Shown: in pieces, positions 11,487 through 23,436 of the stretch | How the letters are laid out: every line of letters starts with the position of its first letter | Position numbering within the stretch: position 1 is the first letter of the stretch | Assembly (NCBI GenBank): GCA_963513935.1 | Contig: OY740768.1 | Location: 34,284,216 to 34,348,215, forward strand | From: Aphrophora alni | Taxonomy: Eukaryota; Arthropoda; Insecta; Hemiptera; Aphrophoridae | DNA: 64,000 nt | Direction of reading: 5' to 3' | The notes under the pieces: model-generated | What the model saw: the letters and a program-made list of their open reading frames with translations, nothing else | The model's database searches: none | What the model was told of the DNA's origin: nothing | Translations under genes and position numbers: made by a program

Positions 11487-14330
11487 AATTATTAACAAAA
11501 ATGATGTATTGAGCAGTATTACACTAGCACTTCACCACAAGTGGTGTAAATAAAAATTAGTCAAGAGGGAAGTTGTTTTATGATTTTCCCCTCTATCAAT
11601 AATATTTGTTGTTAAATTTAAATAACAGCATTTAGAAAAATTAACCTTCAAATTCATTGTATTCAAAGTAAGGATAGATAAGCAAACTCCTAATAGTGCT
11701 CTGTTTTGTAGTGCTATATTGATGAGACAAAAATCAATAAATAAACAAATATTGGAAGAAAATTTGTGTACAAGGGTGATCTTATCATTTTAAGTGTAAC
11801 AAGGTGACAGATGTTGAATATTTCTCACATACCGTTGTATATAGTATTTTAACTGTGTATCTGTTGAAATTTACACTTCTACTATATTTGTCCTTTATAT
11901 TTAAAATAAGAGTGGTGGTGTGAAAACAACTAGATCTTTGAAAAACATGGGTTATGAACGGTACATACATATCTAAGGATTCCAAGTTAAAAAATACAAG
12001 ATGGAAAGAGTGTTGCATCCAAGGGGAGGGGGGAACTTGTGCCACCACCTAGAGCAGCAATTTAAACAAAGGTAAATATATTATTTAGACCAAAAACAGG
12101 AGCAATTAAGGAAAATGTAACTTACAAATGTTGTTAAAACACCTTAACAATTCAATAATTATAATATTAGTGTAGAATTTGTATGTAAATTACATTGTAA
12201 ACATATACTTAAGTCTGCATCTCGTAAAATGAAATGTAGAGTTGGCAACACTACCCTTCATCAGCCCCAATGTAGTGTCATGTTTCAACCTGTTACATCA
12301 TTACTGATTTTTTGTAGTTGTCAATCGATTGTGTTTAAAGTAGGTAAAACTTTTCAAATATAAAATAATATATGAGTTTTAATAACTTTTATTAATGAGT
12401 TAAATTAAAATTTTCATTTCTTGGATATTTTTTAATATTCAACTACAGTATTTAAAATTTGTTGCCATATTATTTTAACAAATCAAAGTGTCTAATCAAC
12501 AAATTTGAAAGAATTGATTTTTGACTCTAGAAAAATTAATTTTGCAATGTTTTAAATTTACTAGTTCAACTTATCTAATAACTTTGTTACCTATTTCTCT
12601 CTTTAATTTTTGTGATTAAATACTTAGTTTAAGCCTTGAAATTGTATTTTGTATTCTCAAATTGCTTTAGAAATCTCATATCTTGAAAACAATTGAAAAC
12701 TTTTCATATAATTTAAATAAAAAACTAGCTAACCTGTATCCTATCCCTTCTTTAAAACTTCTTTCTTATAGGTGGAAGAAATTGAATCCCTATGTCAACA
12801 AGTTATTGTTCCTTTGGACCAATACAAAAATAAATAACAGACGAGATAATATAAAATCTGACACATAAAACCAAATAGAAGGAAGTTTATACACTATAAT
12901 AACCTCTTAAATAAATTGTTTGGGACGATAACTTCATTGTTTAACTTTTTAATGTTTACTTCACATTTTACATAATCTTAAAATTTCAATGGAGATTTAG
13001 ATTTTGAACCAATGTTCTGTATGTAAAAAGAAACCACATTAATAGACTAATTATACCTAATTTAGCTAAATCAAAAATTTCAAATAGAAACCACTTTTAA
13101 TATTTATAAATGAATTCAAGTGCATTCTTCAATTGAAAATAAATTAATTTATGTCAAGTGGAAGAAGATCAATTTGAAGGACTTTGTAAACTTAAAATTA
13201 TTGCAGAAGGATGAGAACTACAACAGCTTAAAATGTTGTATTTATATGTACATAACTTTCTTACCAGTACAAATTAAACTAAAGGAAATAAATGTAAATG
13301 TTTAACTGAATTTTATGTTATCCCCCCCCCCACTAAATTTATCAATATATTTTTTGACCTCATTATGTTTCTTAACAGTTAAGGAACAACTTAACTTAAA
13401 AAAAGATATTCTTGATTAAAACCAAAATACAATTTGTATTATAGTGACTTTATATCAAACAAACAAAATATATGGTTTTCTTTTTGTGGCAAAATAATGT
13501 TAACATCTTACTTTTCCCATACATTAAACTTTGGAAATGATTTTACAAATTTTTCAAAAACATTCAGCCCTATCAAACAGCAAATTTACTGAAATATTTG
13601 TGTCATTTTCTACAGCCCAAATTGCCAGACTTATTTTATTCTGATTTCACTAATCTCTTCGATGATATAATTGTGAAAACTGGTCTTGATTAATTATTTT
13701 TTTAAATTACCAACAAATTTGTGTAAGAAATGTATTGTCATAGGTTTCTATACCCATTAACCCAAATCAATTTTCCAATAAGAAGTACCTATAAATATGA
13801 CAAAATTGAGTTTTATGTTTATTCTTCTTATTTTCATAAAACTTTTTTTTTCCATTTTGCTACCTTAAAAACATTTACCACTAAATTTCTCATATTTTCA
13901 AAGATATTCTTGATTAAAACCCAAATACAATTTGTATTAATTTTCATTTCTACTAGAAAATATAATTGTACTAGACTTCTGGCTTTTCCAGTTCAGCCTA
14001 CCTTGTTTTAAACTTTTTGAGAACACAAAGACCAGTCATTCTTTTTGTACGAAAACCTGCAGCATTCTTCATTTTTTATTTGATATACAGTAATGGCTAC
14101 ATCAAAAGCTCAATGACTAATAAGTTCATGTTTACTCAAATACTCTATAAACATTGCTCCTTCAAAGTGATTAGTATAAGTGTTTACATACCAATCTAGG
14201 TAGATTGAGCTAAGTTGTGCAACTCATATCATTTAAAGTTAAATTTAGTTTGACAATGAAACTTGCGCATGGTATCTAATTTGTTGGGTAATATTAGATA
14301 AACAATTCTGTAAGTATATAGGCTAATTTC
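11487..14330. other. Intergenic, no gene seen; short direct repeat
   Basis: AT-rich spacer between the reductase paralogues. Small open frames here lack any family resemblance. A direct repeat of about 38 bp (AAAGATATTCTTGATTAAAA followed by ACAATTTGTATTA) occurs at 13402-13440 and again at 13901-13939. A (C)10 run lies near 13322. Confidence 0.5.
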
Positions 14331-14414
14331 AGTGAACAAAACTCACAGTATTTGAATGAAAGTGAATGGTGCTAGTAATTGAATTTTTAGTGAAATTGTA
14401 AATAAAATATCAAA

Positions 14415-17400
14415 ATGAAAAACATTGCAGTTTTTGGTGCAACAGGAATGACTGGCCTGTGTGTTCTCAAAGAAGCCTTAAAACAAGGTAAGCTTAACTA
14501 TTCTAAAGATGGTGTAGTTTGAGAATTACTAGTGAAATTACATTTTTCATAAGAGATGAATACACAAAAAATTTAATACTGTAACTGTTTTTTTTTTTAA
14601 GGTAACCCAAATCATAGAATAATAATAGAATAATCTTTGATTAAAAGTGGAAATAAGCAAAAAAAAAACCATTATTTTTTGTAAAGTTTTTAGTGTTATT
14701 AAATCCCCCCCCCCCACCCCAAGAACAACAAAAATTGCACAAAGTTGACAAATGGTCTGCAGAGATTAGCCATTTTAGTAGCTGTTTGGGCTATAGATAC
14801 TTTTTGTACATTTTGTAAAGTGTTGTTTGGGTTTTTATTTGAGGTTTAAAATTATTTAATAAAAATTAACTTAGTTTTACACAACTTGATTACAGAAAAC
14901 AGCAACAAAAATGTCCTGTCACTTGGGCAGTAGAAACAACAATATATATATTGTTTATACAGCTAAATATTATTATAAGTTACTATGTAATTTTTTTTCC
15001 TAAAATTTTTATTGTCTGCAATTGTTGAAATGTAGAAATATAAGACACCAGGATTTTGCTATGAGAAAAACAAAATATTTTGATGCTTTTGAAATTTACC
15101 TTATAATTTGTAAGACTATTATTGCAAATTGTATTTGATTTTAAAGTAAGAAAGACTCTTGTATTTGTTTTGATACTATGGCCCTGCATATGGGATTATA
15201 ATTCTGATCTTCTGGAATAAATTCCACCTTAAAAACTCCTTCAATGATAGTTTTTACTCATGATATGAATTTAATAGATTTCAGTTCAAGAGTACACTTA
15301 ATTTCAATAATAAATTCAGAAATTCACTTTGATTTGAACTTTTCTATTATTTGATCTAGCTAAATCAGATATGATTACTTTATTTAATGTTGTTTTCTTT
15401 TTACAGGGTACAAAGTACGTGCATTAGTACGAAATCCATCTAAATTCCCATCGGAATTTAAAGATAAAGTTGACGTTGTTAAAGGAGATGTGTTAAATAA
15501 GGAAAATGTAAGGGAAACATTAAAAGGACAAGATGCAGTTATTGTCACATTAGGCACAAGGGATGATTTAGGTAAACATTGACTGATATAATACTAATAT
15601 TGAGCTGGTACTATAAAGAAATTCTGATCATTTAAAATAAAGCTATTAAGTATAAACTTGACTCAGTTTGGTTTGATACATCATCATTTTTATACAATCT
15701 CATCCTTTGCTATTAATTTTTGAAAATATACTGACATCCCCCCTAACTGTTGAAAAACTAAAGTTATACAAATATCATTTAGTATTACAGTAGAACCCCT
15801 CTTAACCGGTCTAGTCGGGACTGACACCCGGGCCGGTTGCCCGTTTGGCCGGTTAATCCGAGGTTCCCGTGAAAAATCGGTTTTCGTTCAAAGAAAGCTT
15901 ATTTAATCAGGTAGCACTAAGAATTATGCAATTAAGATGTTATTGCAACTCATTTTATTGTACATAAATGTATCGTATATATTATTATGTTATGTATATT
16001 ATACATTAAACATGGAAAAATTAAACACTACAAAGCTTTTTTACAGATTCCCCTCTGTCAAGTCTTTTGACACATTTAACCGCGTCTCAAACGAAACCAA
16101 CACACGCTTCCGAAAACTGATAAGAAATGTTATATTTTCCATAATGTATACTAAAATGATTTGTGGAAAAAAGCGGCCCATCAAACGTTTTTGTGGGTGT
16201 ATGTCTGCTATACCGACGGGTGCCAATGCCAGGTGTTTTTATGCCGCCGACAATAGGATACCGCTATCGACAAAATCGTTTGACTCGCCGCTGCTTTAAT
16301 GCTGCAGTGTTTTTATGCCGCCGACAATGGGATACCGCTATCGACAAAGTCGTTTGATATCGCCGCCGCTTTGGTGTTTCAATTACAATTTATTTTCGGA
16401 AACTCTCATCCAACCAGTACACTACGATATAGGCCGGTTAATCCGAGGACCGGTGGTTAATCCGAGGCTGGTTAACAGAGGTTCTACTGTACATTTATTT
16501 ATTGGTTTAAATGAACAACCTATTCAACTTCTTCAATCTTTAAGAGAAGCATTTGGTGGGATAAGTAAGTCAATTTTTTTAATTTTTTGGAAAACAGTTT
16601 TTTCTTTCAATCATTTTAAAGTTTTCAAGTGTGTATATGATATGATAACTCTGTTATTTTGTGGTTTAGCTTCCCCTTTCTATCCTTTTCAAAATGCCCT
16701 CCAGTTATGTAAATAATTTTATAAACATACATCTTACAATGGCCTGATATAGCTCATTTTATGTAAGATGTACATTCAACCTAGCAATACCACTACATCA
16801 GACACTAATAAATATGAAAATTTCACTATGTAACTGAATTTTAGAGTATATTTTCGTCACTAAAATTAGACCGAAATCAGTAATCAGAAATCTAGTAGTT
16901 ATTATTTGATACAGTATCTAGAAATATGTATTTAAATACCTGTGATTAACTTAAATTGTAAGGAAGTTTTGTTGAAAAATATAATTGTAAATATTTTACA
17001 AATACCACAAGTTATCTGTGTAATTTATTCATATTTAAATAATTTAAATCTTTATGCTTTTACAATCTAATACAAAATTATAATATTGTGTAATACACTG
17101 TAAAATTTATATTAATTTTACCTTTTAGCTTATGTATTATGATTAAGCCATTACTGGTTTAACCTATATTTTAAGATAAGGCTATTGATGTGAGCTGAAT
17201 AAACAGTGAACGCACATTCATACACCAATATCATAGAATAAGACCATAAATTATTCATTACGATCTTCTCAAAAATGCCAGTTCAGAAATTATCAAACAA
17301 AAAAGTTAAAATGAACAACTTCTTAGAAAGCAAATATCTCATAATTATCAGAACCAATATCAATCAAATTTAATAATCTAAATGTTACATGTGAAAAAAT

Positions 17401-20400
17401 AGGAAGTATAGTTCAAGTCCATGAATATTCAAATATGATTTCAAAAAAGATTTTATCACCTGTAGAAATGTTGTTGATTTCACATTGAAAACTATTTTAT
17501 ACCATTTTTTTTAATGTATAGGAAAAACCGGTACTTACGTATTAACGCCACCGCAGCAGAAGTTGCGCTAATGCGCATGCGCCAATAAAGAGCAATAATT
17601 ATTATTGAAGTTAATAATTTGCTTACTTTGTGATATATATATAACCACCTGGCCAAACCTTTCGTAAGTTTATTGAAGTTAATAATTTGAAATTAGATCA
17701 CGGATAAACATGAGCTGTAAAAGTGAACATTTGTCATTAAGTCCAACAAGTCGTTAACCTAAAATACGTTAGATTTGATAGTTTTTTATATAACAAAGTA
17801 AGCAAATTATTAACTTCAATAATAATTATTGCTCTTTATTGGCGCATGCGCATTAGCGCAACTTCTGCTGCAGTGGCGTTAATACGTAAGTACCGAAAAA
17901 CCTGTTCCAATCATTATAGAATTTACGTGTATTTTTAATGTCCTGTTTATAAAAGAACAGACTGTATGTCAAATGCCTTTGAATTAATTACATAACTATC
18001 AAGATAAATAAATTGAACACAAATTCTAACAAATAGTACATTTATTTATTGAAACATGTTAGCAAATTTGTCATTGAAACACATTTGAGTAATTAAACAT
18101 ACTATTTGTGTTCAAGTTTTATTCTTTCATACTATCAAGGTTTAAGGTTAAAATTTATAATATAGCTATCAAGTTATAATGACTAAAAACACATTATTAG
18201 ATAAAAGTATTAAGAAAATTAAGACAAATTCCTTTAAAATAACAACAAATTAAAATTTTCTAATCTCTAGGAAGATTGTTTTAATTTTTATAAATATCAA
18301 TCTTTCAAACTCTATATATGTAAGTTAACATATTTTAATTGACAAACCTCCTGGGGGGAGTGTAGACTAGCTGCAATTATTAAGAGGGGTTTAGTGTCCC
18401 TCGCGATCCCCAATAAAAAAGCTCACTTAACACTCACAACACATATCTATTTACACTTTCGGGCCTTTATTTTTGCTGTACATATCTTTCTTAAGCAGAA
18501 TTTCCTCACTTGGAAACCGAGTGATGTGGCTGTCATTCTTTCCAGATGTTAAAACCATTTATACGTAAGAGAAAGAAAGAATGTCGTGCTCGTGTCTTTT
18601 ATATCTGGGAGTGGTGATCCATTATAATTGTCTTATTGGAATCAATTGGGTAGACCCTGATGGGTGCTTTGCACTGCTGAGGATATTAATAGTTTGAGTT
18701 CAGGAAGCGACCACCTAGCTGCGCTTGGCAATCAAATGGACGTTTGGTTAATGGGGGTCAGAACCCATAACTGATGCGGTCAGACTGAGTCAATAATTTA
18801 TCCATGAGTACACGGGTGGTTAGTCAGTAGTAACGTGGGGGTGAGAAACTGGAACTCACCTCTATGTTTAAGGGGGGCCTGAAGACATGTATTTCAGCCT
18901 CCCTTAAATCTGGAGTTCATCATAATTCGAGTTGCCTGCTGGCTATGCTGAGCATGCCCGATCGACTGTGCAATTCTTCTTCCATGAAGTTCTGGACAAA
19001 AATGACATGAATAATTCTAAATCAAATGGCAAATCCGAACAAAATAATAGTGTTAAGTGACTTCGTTCGGCTTTGCCTGCTTAAATTTTTGATATTCACA
19101 AATATGAAGGAACGGGAAAGACCTGTCTTAACTTTCTCCCATTCTAATTAACAAAGTTATTACAGGCAGAGCTGGTCTTGTAGTTTTTATTTGAAAACTA
19201 CAAAATAGAACTCTTTTAGTAGAAACAAGCGTCCAAAAGAAAAGCTTGTCGCTACTGAAACTGTGTTAGTTTTTGATCAAGTTACGGTATCAGTGGAACC
19301 TCACCGATCCTTGAATTACTCTAAGGGCGTCATGACATGCAGAGATCTGTTTCATGTTACGGTGAAAAAGAAAAAAAAGGAGTTATCGGAGCAATCTATA
19401 ATTGAAGATATATTGGAAGTCAGCATAATGCAAACGGAGAATGGTAAATAAATTGCCAACAATGGTTTCGTTGGTATTATTACTTTTAGCTTTTATTAAA
19501 AAGTAATCATGTAAGAACTAAGACGAGCTTACAAAGACGGCCATTTTATTATTATTGGCAATTTTCTCCAAAGGTTTCCCTGGTAACAAAGTATTTTGAA
19601 GAATAACTTAACTCCTCTTCCAGTTGTTAATACATCTATACCTTCGTTTCTGGCCTACGTCCAAAAACTAAGTTGAACATGCCCATAATTGTGTCAAAGA
19701 ACAAAACACCAACATCATTGGTTAAGCCATTCCTAAAAAATAAGGCAATTCTGTCCTCTGACAACAAAATCAAAAACGAAATCGATGGGTTCAAAATCTG
19801 AGCTTTCGATAAATAAAACCAAAAACAAACCAACAAATGTTGAGGTTCCCTCTAAATACCTTCGGGCGGAATCTACCAAATCCCTCCAAAAATCATCTCT
19901 GGAGTCTTCTCAGTCTTCAATAACACCTGACATTTCTGTTGTTGAAGACACTATGGAGTTAGACCCTGAGATTAATAAAATTGAATCAAACCACCTGCTT
20001 GCGATCGAGGCAAGTAAGTGGAAAAAATAATACCAGTCTTAATCTGTTTTAAAGTGCTTATATATTATTATTATTATTATTATCCTTTCTAAATTTTATA
20101 CAATGCCAAAAATCTAAATACAGTGATTCAGTGGAACATTAACGGCATGAGAAGTCACATTAAAGATCTTAGGTACGTAAAATGTAGCGCTTATCACCCT
20201 TATTTATTTTCCTGCAAGAAACTCACCTCCATCAACCCTACTCATTTAGTTTGAGGGGGTTTTCAATTTTTAGAATTGATTTTGTCACTGAAGACAGAGC
20301 TAAAGGTTGAGTGGTAATACTCCACCACAACTCTATCTTTGAACCTTAAGACTTCATTGCATGCAGTAGCTATCACTACACTGTACAAAATGACAATTTT

Positions 20401-23400
20401 CTGTTTGTACTTGCCGCCTAATTACAGGTTTATTGAATTAGAACTAATCAACCTTATGAGACAGTTGCCCCATTTCTTTTAGTGGGAGATTTTAATGCCC
20501 ACCACTATACATGAAGATCAAATACCTGCAGCCCTAGAAGAAACCGCATTGTCAGAATGTGATCCATTTTGGATTTGATTCTATTCAATGACAATTCATC
20601 AACTCATGTTGGAACTATGTTGTCAGATTGGTATTATTTAGACAATGGTATCCCTCACAGTATTGCTCAGCCTCTAAACCCCAATGTTTTGCTTTTAGTT
20701 TTATTTCTTAATAGAACACAGGTTCAGACTACTAACTGGTAAAGTTTTAGACTAAATTAAATGGATGAGCCACTCAAATTTATACTAACAAAAGTATGGA
20801 ACATTTGGAATATACAAAGTGTATACGATTACAATTGAGTCAGTCAAATTTATACTAACAAAAGTATGGAACATTTACGTTATACAAAGTGTATACGATT
20901 ACATTTCCAATATACGATATACAAAGAGTATCCTCATTAAAACAGCAATAACTAAAGATGAACAGTGTAATGTTATTGTAATACTTCATTGTATCTCTAA
21001 TACTACCGTCTAAAACGCGCTTGTCCAAAAATATGATATCTGGTCGATTAACACGTAACCAGATTATTTACGATTAAACTCTATCTCTGGATTTGGACAA
21101 AACCCCTATTATACTACTATACACAGTCTGAATACTATTTTACTGGGTACTTGGGCATTGTAAATTATGGGGAACATAAAAGCTGACAAAGCAGCACTGG
21201 AAGCTACAAGTGAGATGTCAGTCACACAGTGTGTTATGGCATTTGACTTTGTATCAATTGTTAAATTCATTGTATATAGATAATGGGAAGAATAATGGAC
21301 AAATATAGACACCAATAAGCTGAGGGAAGTCAAAGATACTGTCTGTCCATAGATACATCCATCTGTTCCAGTTGTCGAGAGGATGTAATGATTACTCATG
21401 TTCATATTGGTAATTCCATGATCACTTATGGATTTCTGATGGAACATGGGGATCTGCCACATTCCCCCTTTTGTTGAGGTGTATTGTCAATTAAACACAT
21501 GCTCATTGATTGAGTTGTTCTAAGAGGTGTGACATTTGTCCTACCAGATTCCATTCAGCCGATATTGGGGATAATGCTCAGATCCTTGATCGGGTATTGT
21601 CCTTTTTGCATCGTCTGAACATTTTCGATAATTTTTTTAAAAACTATTTTGATTAATGCAGAGCCCCTTTACAGCTGTGTAATATTATGTTTAGTTATCT
21701 ATTTAAATGATTTGTTTTGTTTAAATTTTATCTTTTTTAACTTGTTGCTGGGCCCTTTTACAGCCATATAATATTTGTTGTTAATTTTATTTACCATAAT
21801 TTATAATTGTTAGTTTGTTGCAAAGCCTTTTTACATCCTTGTAACTTGTGTTGTTGTTTATTTTCGTTTATTAACTAGTTTTAGTCTTGTTATTGTTGTT
21901 CACATTTATTTCATTTGTAGGTTTTTAAGATGGAGCATCTTAATGCTCTATTTTGTGAAGGCGATGATGATTACAATGGTTTTTCGCCTTAAACCTAACA
22001 TACAAATCAAACACAAAAACAAAATTTAATTAACATTCTTTATGACGGTTTTATTTTAGGGAGGAGGGTGGAATTGTGTAGGCTTATATTGGCAAAAAAA
22101 ATGATATTTAAAGTCACCTTAAAATTTTTAGGAAAAATTCTACAGCACTCTTTAGTCCCTTATTATAACTTTCCTCACATTATTAAAAGAGGAAGGGGGA
22201 TTACACCCCTCTTGTGATTTTAGCTTGGATACAAATGTTAAAGTAAATTAACTTTTCATTAGTATAGGTCGCAAATGCAGATAATGTTGGTCTGTTGGGG
22301 ATGAACTGGTTGATCTTGGGCTAAATACTACCATTCTCAATTATTAACAGTGACCCAACCTAGGCTATAGTTCATTTAATTCCATAAAAATAACCTGATT
22401 ATAAAATGGATATACAATAATTGTGTTTGCATGTGCTTAACAAAATAAAAGTAATAAAGTACTCGGACGAGATTTTTCTCACAAATGGTGACAGTGTTCA
22501 TAAATATGAAATTTATCATCTTTTTCAGGTCCTACAACAGTCATGTCTGAAGGAGTGAAGAACATTGTTTCTGCCATGAAGGAAACAAACATCACGGTAA
22601 TCTCTGTATGTCTATCATGTGAGTAAATAAAATATAATATCTAAAAATACAAAATTATGTTACTGTAAAATTAGCAACATTCTTTTTTCTATCCAATTAT
22701 CAATTGTTTCAATCAAGTACTGCATAATAGTTTTTTTCTCAAATTTCTTTCAAATCACTATGTTGAACTAGTTGTATATCAGATGCTATATATATTTTTT
22801 TAAATTTTCAATTCATCATTTGCAAACTCTTTCTGTTGATAAAATGTAATCTGATCTGATAGTATATCATTTTTACTTACAAATCAAAATATATTAAGAT
22901 GAGTGTAGCCTTACTAGATTGTTTAATTTTTAAAATTTTCTGTTTAAAATTAGCTGTTTTTTCCAACCACACAGTTTCAATTCTGTTTGTTTATAATCTT
23001 TATGTCAACATACTTTCAAAGTAATTTTAGTAAAGTTCAAATAAAAATAGATGAATTTAATTTTTAAAATTTATCATTTATTTAATTATTTTAATGTTGG
23101 ATCTATAAAAGAATATTTTATTTTGTATTTATAATAAATTATTAATATTTTTTTCCAGTATACCTTTTTGAGGATGATTCCAACGTTCCTTCAATCTATC
23201 GAAATGTCAATGATGATCATAGGCGAATGGATGACATTTTGAAAGCTAGTGGATTAAACTGGATAGGTGTGTATGCTCCGTATATAACAAACGATAAACC
23301 AACTGGATACAAATTTAAATATGGTGAAAATACAAATTCCACTGTAATCTCAAAACATGATCTAGCAAAGTTCTTAGTGGATTCATTGAAAGAACCTAAA

Positions 23401-23436
23401 CATTACCAACAAGCTATTGGACTGTCCAGTAAATAA
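14415..23436 (+). CDS. BLVRB-family NADPH flavin/biliverdin reductase, copy 2, complete
   Basis: Four exons, 14415-14487, 15407-15571, 22529-22618 and 23159-23436, give 201 residues, close to the about 206 of vertebrate BLVRB. Exon 1 encodes MKNIAVFGATGMTGL, the glycine-rich GxxGxxG nucleotide-binding loop after beta-1. Exon 2 has YKVRALVRNPSKFP, VKGDVL and GQDAVIVTLGTRDDL. Exon 3 has PTTVMSEGVKNIVSAMKE and exon 4 has DDHRRMDDILKASGLNWIG, VYAPYI and ISKHDLAKFLVDSL, ending GLSSK-stop. Junction phases are 1, 1 and 1, with canonical GT-AG borders. The ATG is the first in frame after a plausible 5' UTR. The expected activity is cytosolic NADPH-dependent reduction of flavins and tetrapyrroles. Intron 2 (about 7 kb) is swollen by transposons. 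It is a tandem duplicate of copy 1. Confidence 0.93.
15788..16489. mobile_element. Non-autonomous Tigger/pogo element
   Basis: Ends CAGTAGAACCCCTCTTAACC and, on the other side, GGTTAACAGAGGTTCTACTG are inverted repeats, each bordered by TA (15786-15787 and 16490-16491). This is the pogo/Tigger pattern. Sub-terminal GGCCGGTTAATCCGAGG repeats occur at both ends. The interior holds an about 77-bp tandem duplication (16231-16296 and 16308-16375) with shared words TTTTATGCCGCCGACAAT and GGATACCGCTATCGACAAA. No transposase. It lies in intron 2 of reductase copy 2; the open frame inside is not a gene. Confidence 0.85.
17530..17894. mobile_element. Inverted-repeat MITE with 8-bp TSD (family A, copy 2)
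   Basis: Starts GGTACTTACGTATTAACGCC and ends with its reverse complement. The arms run about 100 bp with one or two mismatches and include GCGCATGCGC. The identical 8-mer GAAAAACC flanks both sides (17522-17529, 17895-17902). The middle has CCACCTGGCCAAACC, as in copy 1. Different flanking 8-mers at the two copies show true independent insertions. It lies in intron 2 of reductase copy 2. Confidence 0.9.
18350..19006 (+). other. GC-richer leader, possible 5' UTR of the downstream non-LTR element
   Basis: Balanced-composition sequence with GGGGGGAGTGTAGACTAGC, CTCGCGATCCCC and a long unstructured stretch, directly before the ORF1 start of the non-LTR remnant. No open frame. The assignment as a retrotransposon 5' UTR is inference from position only. 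Confidence 0.35.
19007..20030 (+). pseudogene. Non-LTR retrotransposon ORF1 (Gag-like), broken
   Basis: A start at 19007 gives MNNSKSNGKSEQNNSVK, then the frame breaks. A 62-residue open piece (19263-19451) contains VSVEPHRSLNYSKGVMTCRD, typical of ORF1 proteins of I/Jockey-group elements, where an RG(V/I)-CRDL motif precedes a Glu-rich stretch. Another open piece (19785-20030) is Ser/Lys-rich with TKNKPTNVEVPSKYLR, as in the linker before the nucleocapsid part. Several frameshifts and stops make it non-functional. Confidence 0.6.
20122..20745 (+). pseudogene. Non-LTR ORF2 endonuclease domain, frameshifted
   Basis: Read across frames this is an apurinic-type endonuclease: VIQWNINGMRSHIKDLR at the start, LQETHLHQPYS (catalytic Glu), RIDFVTEDRAKGG, LLVGDFNAHHYTW (catalytic Asp/Asn), then LDLILFNDNSSTH. 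Several frameshifts and stops interrupt it. The reverse transcriptase that should follow is missing; in its place is an about 68-bp direct duplication (near 20774-20907, sharing AAATTTATACTAACAAAAGT). Confidence 0.7.
21120..21610 (+). pseudogene. Non-LTR ORF2 RNase H and C-terminal remnant
   Basis: Fragments FYWVLGHC, then (after a frame change) GNIKADKAALEATSEM, match the end of a retrotransposon RNase H domain. Downstream ITYGFLMEHGDLPHSPFC and LSIKHMLID fit the usual C-terminal tail. RNase H places the element in or near the I group. It lies in intron 2 of reductase copy 2, sense orientation. Confidence 0.6.
21640..21990 (+). repeat. 3' UTR of the non-LTR element with three short tandem repeats
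   Basis: Three diverged copies of an about 70-bp unit around GCAGAGCCCCTTTACAGC, GCTGGGCCCTTTTACAGCC and GCAAAGCCTTTTTACATCC. After these come GATGGAGCATCTTAATGCTC and an imperfect hairpin GGCGATGATGATT...TTTTTCGCC before the end. Short 3' UTR tandem repeats are common in I/Jockey-type elements. Confidence 0.55.

Noticed and set aside
15937..16299. 120-residue plus-strand open frame
   Set aside because: It lies wholly inside the non-autonomous Tigger element, shows no family resemblance, and ends in the tandemly duplicated non-coding part.
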